This document shows, piece by piece, positions 45,013 to 54,839 of a DNA stretch of 64,000 bases. The notes under the pieces are model-generated. The model saw nothing but the letters and a program-made list of their open reading frames with translations, did not search any database and was not told where the DNA came from. Origin of the DNA: Luidia sarsii (Eukaryota; Echinodermata; Asteroidea; Paxillosida; Luidiidae); NCBI GenBank assembly GCA_949987565.1, contig OX465103.1:11985145-12049144 (forward strand). Reading direction: 5' to 3'. Position 1 is the stretch's first letter. Each line of letters opens with the position of its first letter. Position numbers and translations under genes: made by a program.

Positions 45013-45654
45013 TGTGGGCGCGTTCATGTACATGTGCCTTTACATGTACATCACACACGCATTTGCACGGTCTAGGTGAGTGATGTGTACATTCCATGTA
45101 AATGTGTGCACACATGTACATGTACATGCCTGCCTCCAAGGTCACATGTTGACAGCATGCGCTGTTGCTATGGTTAAGCCTATTGATCAATGTAGACATC
45201 GATATTGTGTCGTTCATTACCGATGTTAACAAGAACACGGATATGAGTTTATTCTCCATGGGCAATAAAAACAAAAAAACGTGAAAAAGCTCATAGAAGT
45301 ATGATGTGAATGTACAAGTGCTGTAAACCTGTACTCATAAAAGCTAATGGAACAACAGCGCACCTTAGTTAAATGTGACTTTAATTTGCAGTGGTTACTG
45401 CACAACTGAATTAGTTAACAAGTCTATGAATATGTGAACATTAATGAGAATTTTTCTTCTGACAAAATGATCACACTGTGATAACTGTTTCTTCCACTTT
45501 GGGGAAACCAGAAAATGTTTCCACATTTTAACTGGATATTCAATGTCTGGGTGTGCACGAGCCAGATGCTTTGTCTGGTCATGGGATACTCTAAGATACT
45601 GTACTGATGACAGTAGAAATCAAATGTCTGTACATGTATACTATACTTCCTTCC

Positions 45655-46612
45655 ACCCATCCCCCATCTGCCCATCCACATATCAATCCATCTATCCATG
45701 TACATGTACATCCCTCCATCCATACATCTATCCACCATTCCACTTTGTACCTATACATGTACATGTACATGTATCATCCATCCACTCAAGCTAACAATCA
45801 ACCCATCTAATCACATTATCCACTCATTCAACTACATTACATGTACATTGTACATGTGCACATGTCCATGTACATGTACATACCTACATGTATACATGTA
45901 CATCCTCCAACCCATCCACTAATCAACCCATAAATCCATCCATCCACCTATCCACCTACAATGTACAGGAACATGTACATGTACAATGTATTACGTACAT
46001 GTAGTACCAGTACTTACAGTCATGATGACACTATCATCCATCCACTCAACCTAACAATCAACCCATCCAATCACATCATCCACCCATTCAACTACCGTAC
46101 ATTACATTGTACATGTACACTGTCCATGTACAACTGTACATGTACATACCTACATGTACATACATCATCCAACCCATCCACTAATCAACCCATCAATCCA
46201 TCCATCCACCTATCCACCTACAATGTACAGGAACATGTACAATGTCCACGTAGTACCGGTACTTACAGTCATGACACTATCATCCATCCACCTATCGATC
46301 AACCCACCCACTCATCAATCCACCCATACATCCATCAGCCTACACTGTACCCACCCATCCACCATCCAATCCCTGCACCACCCACCCACCCATCCAGTCT
46401 ACCCATTCACACCCAATCAACCACCTACCCACAAAGTCCACCCACTCAACCAGTCCACCCACTCACCCAGTCCACCCACTCACCCAGTCCACCCACTCAC
46501 CCAGTCCACCCACTCACCCACCCACCCAGTCCACCCACTCACCCACCCACCCACTCACCCACCCACCCACCCACCCACCCACCCAGTCTACCCAGTCACC
46601 CAGCCACCCAGC
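45655..46612. repeat. (CATC)n and (ACCC)n repeat with GTACAT interludes
   Basis: A 45773-46030 block recurs at 46033-46275 (CAATCAACCCATC, ATCCACCTATCCACCTACAA words). It then becomes (CCCA)n/(CACCCAGTC)n from about 46370, ending 5 bp from the exon 3 donor. Confidence 0.9.
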
Positions 46613-46617
46613 CATAC

Positions 46618-46773
46618 CTGGTTCTTGAGTTGTTGGGAGTGGCTCTTGTAGTCATTAATCTCACGCTGCTGGCTGCTCCGTTCCTCCGGACTGAGCGATC
46701 CCAGTGAGCGGACTCGTCTCAGCTCATGCTCGTACTCGCGTACCTGGTTTTCCAAGGACGCTATCCTGTCCTC
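46618..46773 (-). CDS. ERC: ERC exon 3 (52 codons)
   Basis: Encodes EDRIASLENQVREYEHELRR, then VRSLGSLSPEERSSQQ and INDYKSHSQQLKNQ. This follows vertebrate ERC DSKISSMERGLRDLEEE...NGALSTEEREEE...YRSHSKFMKNK closely. The helix-interrupting GSLSPEE turn is conserved. Length is 156 nt, phase 0 at both ends; acceptor ATGACTCACAG, donor CAG/GTATGG. On the intron side of the donor, a roughly 270-bp (ACCC)n tract, G-rich on the sense strand, starts within a few nucleotides. The next exon begins about 30 residues further along the vertebrate protein, so an exon may be missed or lost in the following intron. Confidence 0.93.
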
Positions 46774-47718
46774 CTGTGAGTCATAAGCAATGGGAGATTC
46801 AAGATTGTGTGGCCACTGGTCAGTAATTGTGTATGACTTTCCTTCACCTTAGATAGTACACTCCCTTCATATTGAACAATGGCACAAACAAGACCTGATG
46901 CACTGATACCATGATGATGATGGCAAGAACATTGGAAACGCAAGCTGCATTGCCAAATGTACATTGTACAAATTAACCAAATTTAATACACTGTACACAT
47001 GTGTACATGTACATGTATCTTTGGGATTCTATTGTACATGTACATGTACATGTTAAACCCTACTGGGCCCACCACGATGCAATAGCACATGTACATGTAC
47101 ATGCACATGCACTGTATAGAATGGTGTTGTATTTTCACTTACCGGTACTGGTTGGCAGAGGTAACGACGTACATGTACATGTACATGACAGTACATGTAC
47201 GAATGCACACATGCATATTGTACAGTACATGTATATGTACATGTACATGTGCATAGCCTTGGGCATGTTGAGCAGAGCCAAAAAAAATCAATCCACATGT
47301 AATGTACATGTACAGTACTATACCTCCCAGCTCTATATTTGGCCTCAATTTCAAGGTTGATTCATTGTACTGTACATGTACATACATAGAATGGTGTTGT
47401 ATTTTCACTTACCGGTACTGGTTGGCAGTACTGTACATGTACTGTACAGTGCAGAGTACATGTACATGTACCAGTATGTCTATGCACAGTATTGCACACG
47501 TAAAACAACTTACATGTACATGTACACTGTACATTTGTACAATGGCTGAACAAAACTACATTTCTGTACATGTACATGTACACATACTGCTCACAACATT
47601 GAATCGTGTGGCATCAATGGGGAATTATTACATGTGCAATATCGTGCAATATCATGATGTCAAGGGACTGATGGTACATGTAGGCACAATGATCAATCTG
47701 TTCCCAGCGTAAGATCAT

Positions 47719-48196
47719 TGAAGGCCTTTTCACACTACACAGCCCTTTCCCAGGAAATTGTTTTCCCTCGGGAGTTGCATGCACACAACTCCACTGGCAA
47801 TTCACACGGCATTGATTCTTCTCGAAACCTACAGTACATGTATTTTCCGAGATCACCTGATTCGCACTAGGAATATTTGTCCCGGGTCAATGAGTGGCTT
47901 GGCAGGTTTGTGTCTGGTCTTGTTCATAGTGCCTGGATTGCCTGCCCCTGTCCTAATTTCCAAGTTCACACCACGCTTTTTCGTGAACCGGCTTATACGT
48001 GAAACATATGATGTTCAACACACCACATTGCAGTTTTGAACACTGGTTGAGATTTTCAACCCTGGTCCCTACACCAGGGACTTGATTTTGATCCTCGGTT
48101 AATTAGGTCGTCCCACCTGGGTTGACTCGGGGTTGAAACTTCCCAAGAGATCCTGAGAATTTTCTGGGAAATTGTTGCCATGTGAAAAGGGCCTTA
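47719..48196. mobile_element. MITE with TTTTCACACTA terminal inverted repeats, second copy
   Basis: Begins GAAGGCCTTTTCACACTAC and ends CATGTGAAAAGGGCCTTA, about 480 bp. The inner arms (GGAAATTGTT near both ends) also invert. Confidence 0.7.
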
Positions 48197-48499
48197 CCAT
48201 CACTGCTCCACGTGCAACCCTATTAGCCTATATTGTACTGTATATCACTGTACCGGTACATGTATGTAGAAACAGGCATTCTGTATCCAATAGACTGGAT
48301 TCTGTTCTGGCTCTCAGGGGCTAGAACCCCACACCCCTGTAAAAACAATAAAAGGTACAAACTGCCCCATGGATGTGGAGAGAGTCATGCAGAATGGAAA
48401 TCAAATAGATTTTTAAGAAAACAATTTGTTTTATTTTGCATTGGTCACTGTTGGTGGGAGGGGGAGAGCAAGGAGACAGCAGGTTTTGAATCTTTTAAG

Positions 48500-48672
48500 A
48501 TTTCTCAAAATTTAGTGGGCCTGACGTTTCGATCCTAGCAGGACCTTCCTCAAAGGCAGACTCTGCCTTTGAGAGAAGTCCTGCTAGGATCGAAACGTCA
48601 GGCCCACTAAATTTTGAGATTTGCATTTTGGTAATTTTAGTCTTGTTTGCAACATTTTTGTATATCACTTTT
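48500..48672. mobile_element. GATCCTAGCAGGACC palindromic MITE, copy D
   Basis: Same structure as copy C (AGTGGGCCTGACGTTTCGAT and inverse), with the shared flank ending in ATTTTTGTATATCACTTT. Partial copies elsewhere: 36025-36075, 41795-41880, 41960-42040, 51935-52130, 55180-55215. Confidence 0.85.
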
Positions 48673-49837
48673 AAGATTTCCACAGCCACGTGCATGTACA
48701 ATGCAGTACAGTAACAGCAGCTAACAGTATGGCGTTCACCGGAACCCTACAATTGGATCCTGGAGAGGGTTGTAATGAGCATGGGAGTGTATCATGTTGC
48801 TGCAACAAGAGCCTGTGCTGACAATGTTGCATGCAGTGGCTTCTGGTTACACACAGCGGTACACTCTATCCGTCAGGCGGGGCCCTAGCGAAACGAATAT
48901 CCCTCCTTGAACCCATCCCTCCTCTCCTTGGCCACGGCAGCCGCAGACTGAAACAATGTGAATAGCTTTACCACATGGTGCACATATACATGGAGACAAA
49001 AAAAATTACATACAGCCTACAGTAAAGAGTACAAAAAAAACCCAACAACCTTGACATTAAATGGAATGCATGCTCTTATCACAACACATCCTGTGCTATA
49101 GCTATATACCAGTTCTTAATCAGACAACACCGATAAAATGAAGGAAAGAAGATCAGAATGAATCTGGCAAGAGTGAGGTACACAGTGCATCAGATGGGAG
49201 ACTCTGCCCGGGGGCATGCTGAAGTGAAGCCATTAGTGGACAATCTTACTCCAATCACTCAGAGGGAAGAGGCTTTTTGTGTGCCCATTACCTGTGTCAC
49301 ATTGCACAAAAGTAGATGCACGCATTGTCAATATTTGATTGGGGGAGGGGGGGGGCGGGAGGACCTGACCAATCACCACAAGAAAGACAGACAGATGAAG
49401 TTAAACGAAAACAAACAAACAAATGCAAGCAAGACATTAATTATTTCAGCAAACACTGTGTGAGTCAAAGAAATCACGGGAAGGAGGCAGAGCAGTTACA
49501 TTGTATGTGTACATGTACATGTACAGTAGGTATACAACGTGCATGTGTAGTGACAACGAAGAGTACATGGTGCTTTGTAGCACAAAATTGAGATGGACAT
49601 TAGCAATGCACATGTGGTCATATACATGTACAGCTGAACAGTGTACAGTGCATTGTCTTTTTTTTACTATTATGCAAAACCTACGCCACATTTTTGTTTC
49701 ATATTAGACCCCTGTGTGTATAGTACACTCAATAATGTCATTATTAACGTGTGTACTATATATGTACATGCCACTTCAGGCTAGTCATGGTAAAGCTACA
49801 GTCAGTGGAGAATAGGTTGCCATAGAACTATTTTAGA

Positions 49838-49890
49838 AATAATCTCTTTTGTGAGTGTCCGTGCCTCTGAAAGGAACCAAGGGATACTAT
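49838..49890. repeat. Half copy of the histone-signal palindrome
   Basis: AATCTCTTTTGTGAGTG followed by CCTCTGAAAGGAACC resembles one arm of the element seen at 34920-35035. The stem is imperfect. Confidence 0.45.
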
Positions 49891-50403
49891 AATCCTGCTC
49901 AAGGAAAATGACGAGGTACAGAAAAATGAACTGCAAATTAGTACAGAATAATTTAATTCAATTTGTGTACATCTGTGACGTAATTCTTAAATGTACATGT
50001 ACATTGTACAGTACTGCACAGATTTTTTTTGGTAATTGTTGAGATGTTGTTGTACATGTACATGTACAGTGGGCGTATGTACTTTTGATATGTGGTTGGC
50101 GATCCTGTTCCTGAACAGGGAAGAGTTTTCATTCTCAGCGGGTGTTGCATGCAGAAGCGGCTCTATCTGTCTACGAAACTGGGCCCGGCTGACTTCCTGG
50201 GCCCACGAAGCGTCCGCCATCCCTAGCCCTTTGCCACCAAGCAGTGGGCCTGATGATGTCAGAAAGGGTAGGCACAGATGAAAGACGACCATGCCATGCA
50301 AGCAGCCAAACACCACCACCACGTGTACACAGCTCATCTGATGAGGAGAGCACAGCTAGCCGCTGTAATGTTTGCAGTTTGCACACCATGCAATGTGGAG
50401 CAG

Positions 50404-50812
50404 TGGAGGCAAGATTTTGGTTTAATACCCTCACTGTAAAAGTCTTGGGAAAAATCTAAATCCAAATTCAATCCCCAATTGTAATGTACCGGTAGACAAC
50501 ATCCATGGTCTGGCACAACCACTTGCCAAAAAAAAAATGGACTTACATGTACAGTTTTCCCAAAAGTCATGATTTTGTGGCGCATGTAGCTGTACACAGT
50601 GCCTGCTGTCACTGTTGACCGTCATCCGGTTGACAAATACGAGTCACAAAATCATGATTTTGGGAAATACTGGAAGTCTGAATTTTTCGGCAAGTGGTTG
50701 TGCCAGACGATGTCGTTATATGCTTAATAAAAAATAATTGGTCGATTGTGGATTTAGGGGTTTTCCCACCCTTTTACGGTGAGGGTATTAAGGCAAAAAT
50801 CTGTCCACAGTG
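50404..50812. mobile_element. About 400-bp foldback element next to the exon 2 donor
   Basis: Left arm words ATACCCTCACTGTAAAAGTC, GTCTGGCACAACCACTTGCC and AAAGTCATGATTTTGTG recur inverted at 50770-50790, 50688-50707 and 50646-50664. It ends 19 bp from the donor at 50831. Confidence 0.8.
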
Positions 50813-50831
50813 GAATGTAAGGTACCGATAC

Positions 50832-50957
50832 CTTGGACTTGGCTGTTTGGCACAGCGATCTCACAAGGTCTGCCTGCACGGCGTCGCCTGATTGCAGCAC
50901 CCTGTGGGTCAGCTGCTGCTCGTACCAGCCAGCCTGGGCAGCCGACTCCCGCAGCTC
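50832..50957 (-). CDS. ERC: ERC exon 2 (42 codons)
   Basis: Reads ELRESAAQAGWYEQQL at the start and VRSLCQTAKSK at the end. It fits between LDQRDRERSRLAD of exon 1 and EDRIASLENQ of exon 3, at the place where vertebrate ERC reads LREEM...SAKTK. Length is 126 nt, phase 0 to phase 0, acceptor CTCGCAG, donor AAG/GTATCG. Homology is weaker than for the other exons, so phase and position carry much of the case. The acceptor is odd: the 25 nt before it on the sense strand are runs of G rather than pyrimidines. About ten residues found in vertebrates here (the ALQTVIEM region) have no counterpart in this exon or the next. Confidence 0.75.
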
Positions 50958-52929
50958 CTGCGAGACACCCCCGCCCCCACCCCCGGCCGCGGTTAGGTAC
51001 AGCAGCGAGGAGTGCCAGCATGGCGTGTACGGCACCACGGCACACCACACCAGACGAGCGGTCGGATATGATGTTAGTGAACGGCACGGCAGTGTTAGCG
51101 GGGAAGCAGTATACAGTGTAGATACACACACGTACCGGTACACGCAGGGAACAAACACGGGGAGAAAAAAGCAAACCAGATCGTTAGCTAACTATTAGGA
51201 GAGGAGAAGGGGGGATGGTTTACGGGTTAATTCAAAAAACTCTTCAGGGTTAGATTTTGTTTTTGTGAAATTCAACATCTGGGGTCACAGTGACAAAATA
51301 CAATGTACACCCACATGTGCAACTGTGCAGGCTACACTAAATGCACTACAGTGTAGATGAGACATGAAGAGTTAGTTACATGTACTGTACATCGAAATTG
51401 ACTTTGCTTCCTTTTTACAAAATTTTAACTCGCATCTAAGTGACCAGAGCTGGGAACAAATCAGAGACACATCTTACATGGGGCTTAAAAGGGAAACTAC
51501 ATACACCTGTACATACATGTACATGTACACTATAAGAGAAACCACTTTCTACCTACATGTACATGTACATGTACCATACATGTACATATTTGTGTAAAGT
51601 GATTTAAGCCAATTTTTCAACTTCCTTGCCAGACACTGACTAGCAGTACATGTACATGTACATGCACCACACGCTGCACACATTGTATCAAAGGTTTGAC
51701 AATTCTTGTGCCCCCTTTTAGTAAGTTTTACTACCAGCCTTATAATTTATTTACAATTGACATGGCATTTCCATGTACAGTGTAGCCTGAAGTACTATGC
51801 ATGCACATATGTAATGGTGTATGTAGGACAAGGACAGAGACACACAGGGAAGGAGAGTAATATGATATGGATGGCATCTCCAATTGCCCTAACCTTGTCA
51901 TTCTGTCATTTAGATGCCTGTGTGCTGTACATATAATGTAGGACTGAAATGTCACGCTCGCTAACCTTTCATGCATGTAATTTGCACAAAAAGGTTGCAA
52001 ACTGCCCACTGACTAGACTGACAACAAGGCACAGATCTCCGGGACAAAGGGCCGGCCGGCCGGGTGTGTCAAACACAAACAGGAGGGAAGGTCCTACAGG
52101 AATTGAAATGCCCCAGCCCTCTTACCTTTAACAATGTGTGCATTTCAAGTCATCCTTGTCAGCAAGACTCTTACAACAGTTTTGTATTGCTCTGTACCGC
52201 GCGCACGCACATGTACGTGTATGGGTGATCCCTGAACTGCTGTACATGTAGCTGGGTTTACATGTATTTTACTAATCAAACGTATTGATGTTCACCTAAG
52301 AATGAAAGACTTGGGGGGGCACCTGAATCCTTGTACAATTTGCTGATGGTTGGTGATCTTGTGTTGACCGAGGAGGAAATTCCGTGCTGCGACAAAGAGG
52401 GTATCTCATTCCCTGTTAGCCTTATTTCTAGTTATTGAACCAAAGAGAGTCTCCCCACCATTCAAATTCAAATGTACAACGTACATGAACTCCCTCCCGT
52501 GTGCTTAGACTACTAAGGTAAGCACACTCACCCAAGGTACCGGTACATGTACAGTGCAGCTGTGGGGTGTTGGTCACATTTTTGGTGCATCACCAACGAT
52601 ACTTCCTCATTTTGTACTTATTTTTTGTTGACCTAAAGTTGCCCTGCCTCTGCACCAATTTCCATCTTGTAAGTTAACTGTATTCCCTCTGTTCGTGTAT
52701 TTTGGCTTTCTTTGTGTGTGTATGTAATTCAGAATGAGTAATTCTGGGAAGGGCTTCCAAAAGTCTGTCAGATGTGCCTCATTAATTTGCTGGTTTCCTT
52801 ATTTTTGCCTAATGGTCGGGGGTTTGTTTTTTGGTTACCGGCTTCATCCACAGCGGTGTGTTTGAGCCGAACCCACTTCAAGGTTGCGGTCTGTTACAGA
52901 GCTTCGCAGGTTGTCGTGCTTCACTGGCT

Positions 52930-53060
52930 CTATGGAAAACATCTCTTTGGAGACGTAGTGTGGCTCTGAAAAGAGTTACCGGCTCTTTCCAGAGCCACGT
53001 ACACACCGTCTCAAAAGAGATCATTTACACAGTGTCACCACAAACCTTCCACTTTGCACG
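52930..53060. repeat. Palindromic element with histone-type 3'-end signal, copy 2
   Basis: GGCTCTTTCCAGAGCC at 52981-52996 has a perfect 6-bp stem and 4-nt loop, then TCAAAAGAGA at 53011-53020. The opposite strand at about 52961-52976 carries AACTCTTTTCAGAGCC and the mirrored purine block. The two signals are thus arranged tail to tail. The flank CACAAACCTTCCACTT is shared with copy 1. Confidence 0.75.
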
Positions 53061-53084
53061 TCTAACATGCAAACCTTCAAATCT

Positions 53085-53255
53085 TATCAGCTCTATCGAA
53101 TCAGCCCCTGCTGTCAATTTCACCAAAGCCATCGTATCTTACGATCAATCGCAAGACGAGGAGCGATGCACATGGCATATCACAACTTACCGTGGGTTAT
53201 CCATCGTAAGTTGAGTTACCATGCATCGCGAGGCTTTATGAAATCCACCCCAGGT
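53085..53255. mobile_element. Palindromic element related to 12885-13045
   Basis: Starts near TTTCACCAAAGCCATCGTAT and ends near GAGGCTTTATGAAATCCACC (inverted), with GGTTATCCATCGTAAGTTGA inside. It abuts the histone-signal palindrome at 52930. Confidence 0.65.
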
Positions 53256-53386
53256 CCGGCCTTTGCATAGTCCATGTGTGTACGTATTCACAATTTCACA
53301 TACAGATGTAATGTGTACATGTTTGCACATGTACAGTTTTGTGTACGTGTACATGTGCGACCCCAGTGTGCCTGTTGTACACTCAC

Positions 53387-53839
53387 GTCAGCCAGGCGAC
53401 TCCTCTCTCGGTCCCGCTGGTCCAGTATGGTCTCCAGCTGCAGGATGCGGGACTCGGACTCCACCACCTTGGAGCGGAGCCGGTCGGCCTCCTCCCTCTC
53501 CAGCTCCAGGTGCTTGGTGGCCAGCCCTTTGCCCTGCAGCATCTCCAGCAGCTTCTTGACCGACTCGTCCCGGGCGGCCAGCGTCTGCTTCTGGGTCTCG
53601 CTCCGGATCTCCATCTCCTCCAGGGTCTTGCGCAGGAGGAAGGCCTCCTTGGCCAGCCGGTCCCGCTCCGAGCGCAGGGCGTCCGCCTCGTGGGAGGAGG
53701 GGCGCCGGCTACCGGTCGAGGCCGCTGCAGTGGCTGCCGCCGCCACGGCGTGCGTGGACAGCGAGGCCTGCAGCTGGGCGTTGAACTCCCGCTGCTGCTG
53801 CAAGTCTTCCTGCAGTTGCTTCAGGTCCTGGCAGTAGAT
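53387..53839 (-). CDS. ERC: ERC/ELKS/CAST active-zone scaffold, window exon 1 (151 codons)
   Basis: Coiled-coil exon of the presynaptic scaffold that in animals binds RIM, liprin-alpha, Bassoon/Piccolo and Rab6 at the cytomatrix of the active zone. Seen: frame open throughout, starting IYCQDLKQLQED and containing FLLRKTLEEMEIR, ETQKQTLAARDES and KKLLEMLQGKGL, which match the signature block of ERC1/ERC2 as I recall it. An Ala-rich linker (about residues 33-45) followed by SRRPSSHEADALRSERDRL replaces the acidic segment before FLLRK in vertebrates. Acceptor TTGCTCGCAG lies just above 53839; the donor is GAC/GTGAGT at 53386. Length is 453 nt, phase 0 at both ends. Earlier exons (the N-terminal part and initiator Met) are not in the window. 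CTG, GAG and CAG codons dominate. Confidence 0.95.
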
Positions 53840-54839
53840 CTGCGAGCAAGAAGTGAAAAAAAAAGAGACAAAAAAATTGGGTCAAGCCAATCATAACCTT
53901 ATTGGGGTCTAGCTGGGCCCAATGTCATCCAGCCGTTTACAGTAAGCATGAAATACTAAGCACAAAGAATTTTTCCATGAGTAAACAGGATTACAAACCA
54001 CATTGCGATGTGATGTCAATGGCTTTTGACCACTATTCTGAAACATATTACAACATGTACGATGAAAGAAAGGTGACGTTTGGGTTAGCAAGGTTATCCA
54101 ACATGTATGAATTAATCATGACAATTTGTTCTTCGGCAAAATCAAATTTTATTCTTAAGCAGCTCTGTGAAATCAGCTCCTGTACATGTACGTGTACTGT
54201 ACATGTACACGTACATGTACATATGTACAGTAACTTTGCGGGCACCAATTCCATAATTGATTTACATACATTAAGCACCAAAACAAGACATGAAAAGCTG
54301 TGCCTCATAGACTGTTTTTTTGTACACTCACGCTGCAAGCCAAACCTCTTTTCTTTTTTTTCTAATCACCCAAACTTGAAGGCAAGTCAAACTGTAGGCA
54401 TAATATGAAATACACGCATGGTTGGCAATCTTGCTTTAACCATGGAGGAATTTTTAAGCTGGTAGAAGGCCGGTACTATTTTATCTGCTGGCCTGGGTTA
54501 GTGGGTTTACTACATCCCAGCCCAGTCAAACTTTCTTTGCTACCTACGGGAATAAAAAAAAGACAAAGAATGGAAGCAGCCAGACTCGAGAAAGTGAACA
54601 AATTTGATTAGAATTGCGGTTGAACTCACAGATGGAAGTCGGGACTTTTCAACCAGATTTCTGCCACTAAACCGAGTGTGTGGCTCCAGAGGCAATGCCA
54701 GATTCAGGGCACATGTGCTAGAATTGCAGGAAAGGAGAGGGCCGCCAGAATCCAAAGGAATTGCGAGATTAATCAAGTTAAATAAAGGAAGACTCCCTCG
54801 ACAACAGTTTTTATCCCCAGGTGGAAAGGCTGTACTGAG

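Larger units (their letters stand above)
38727..46617 (-). other. ERC intron between exons 3 and 4
   Basis: From left to right: polypurine tract (38740-39672), GTACAT-rich DNA (39960-44470), partial GATCCTAGCAGGACC elements (41795-41880, 41960-42040), a complete palindromic copy (43015-43200), a 480-bp terminal-inverted-repeat element (44534-45012) and (CATC)n/(ACCC)n repeats (45655-46612). 42045-43000 is unique-looking, with a poly-G run near 42602. Homology suggests up to 30 codons could be hidden here, but I could not find them. Confidence 0.75.
39960..48720. repeat. GTACAT-word dense region
   Basis: Dozens of short (ATGTAC)n runs of 2-6 units on a background of GTAC, ACAGTAC and ACCGGTAC words. 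Densest at 41240-41730, 43270-44470 and 46980-47600. The words are self-complementary, so both strands read alike. Confidence 0.85.
46774..50831 (-). other. ERC intron between exons 2 and 3
   Basis: Contains GTACAT-rich sequence (46960-47600), a 27-bp word repeated at about 47130 and 47400, a TTTTCACACTA element (47719-48196), a GATCCTAGCAGGACC palindrome (48500-48672), a half copy of the histone-signal palindrome (49838-49890) and a foldback element (50404-50812) ending just 19 bp from the exon 2 donor. A short open segment at 48905-48948 (sense SAAVAKERRDG) follows a TTTCAG but has no donor. Confidence 0.75.
50958..53386 (-). other. ERC intron between exons 1 and 2
   Basis: Contains the G-rich tract at the exon 2 acceptor (50965-50987), scattered GTACAT words (51500-51670), a degenerate copy of the GATCCTAGCAGGACC element (51935-52130), a histone-signal palindrome (about 52930-53060) and a palindromic element (53085-53255). 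51200-51480 and 52140-52900 show nothing recognisable. Confidence 0.75.

Noticed and set aside
48905..48948. Possible ERC exon (sense SAAVAKERRDGFKEG) after TTGTTTCAG
   Set aside because: No usable donor before an in-frame TAG and no match to the expected ALQTVIEM region.
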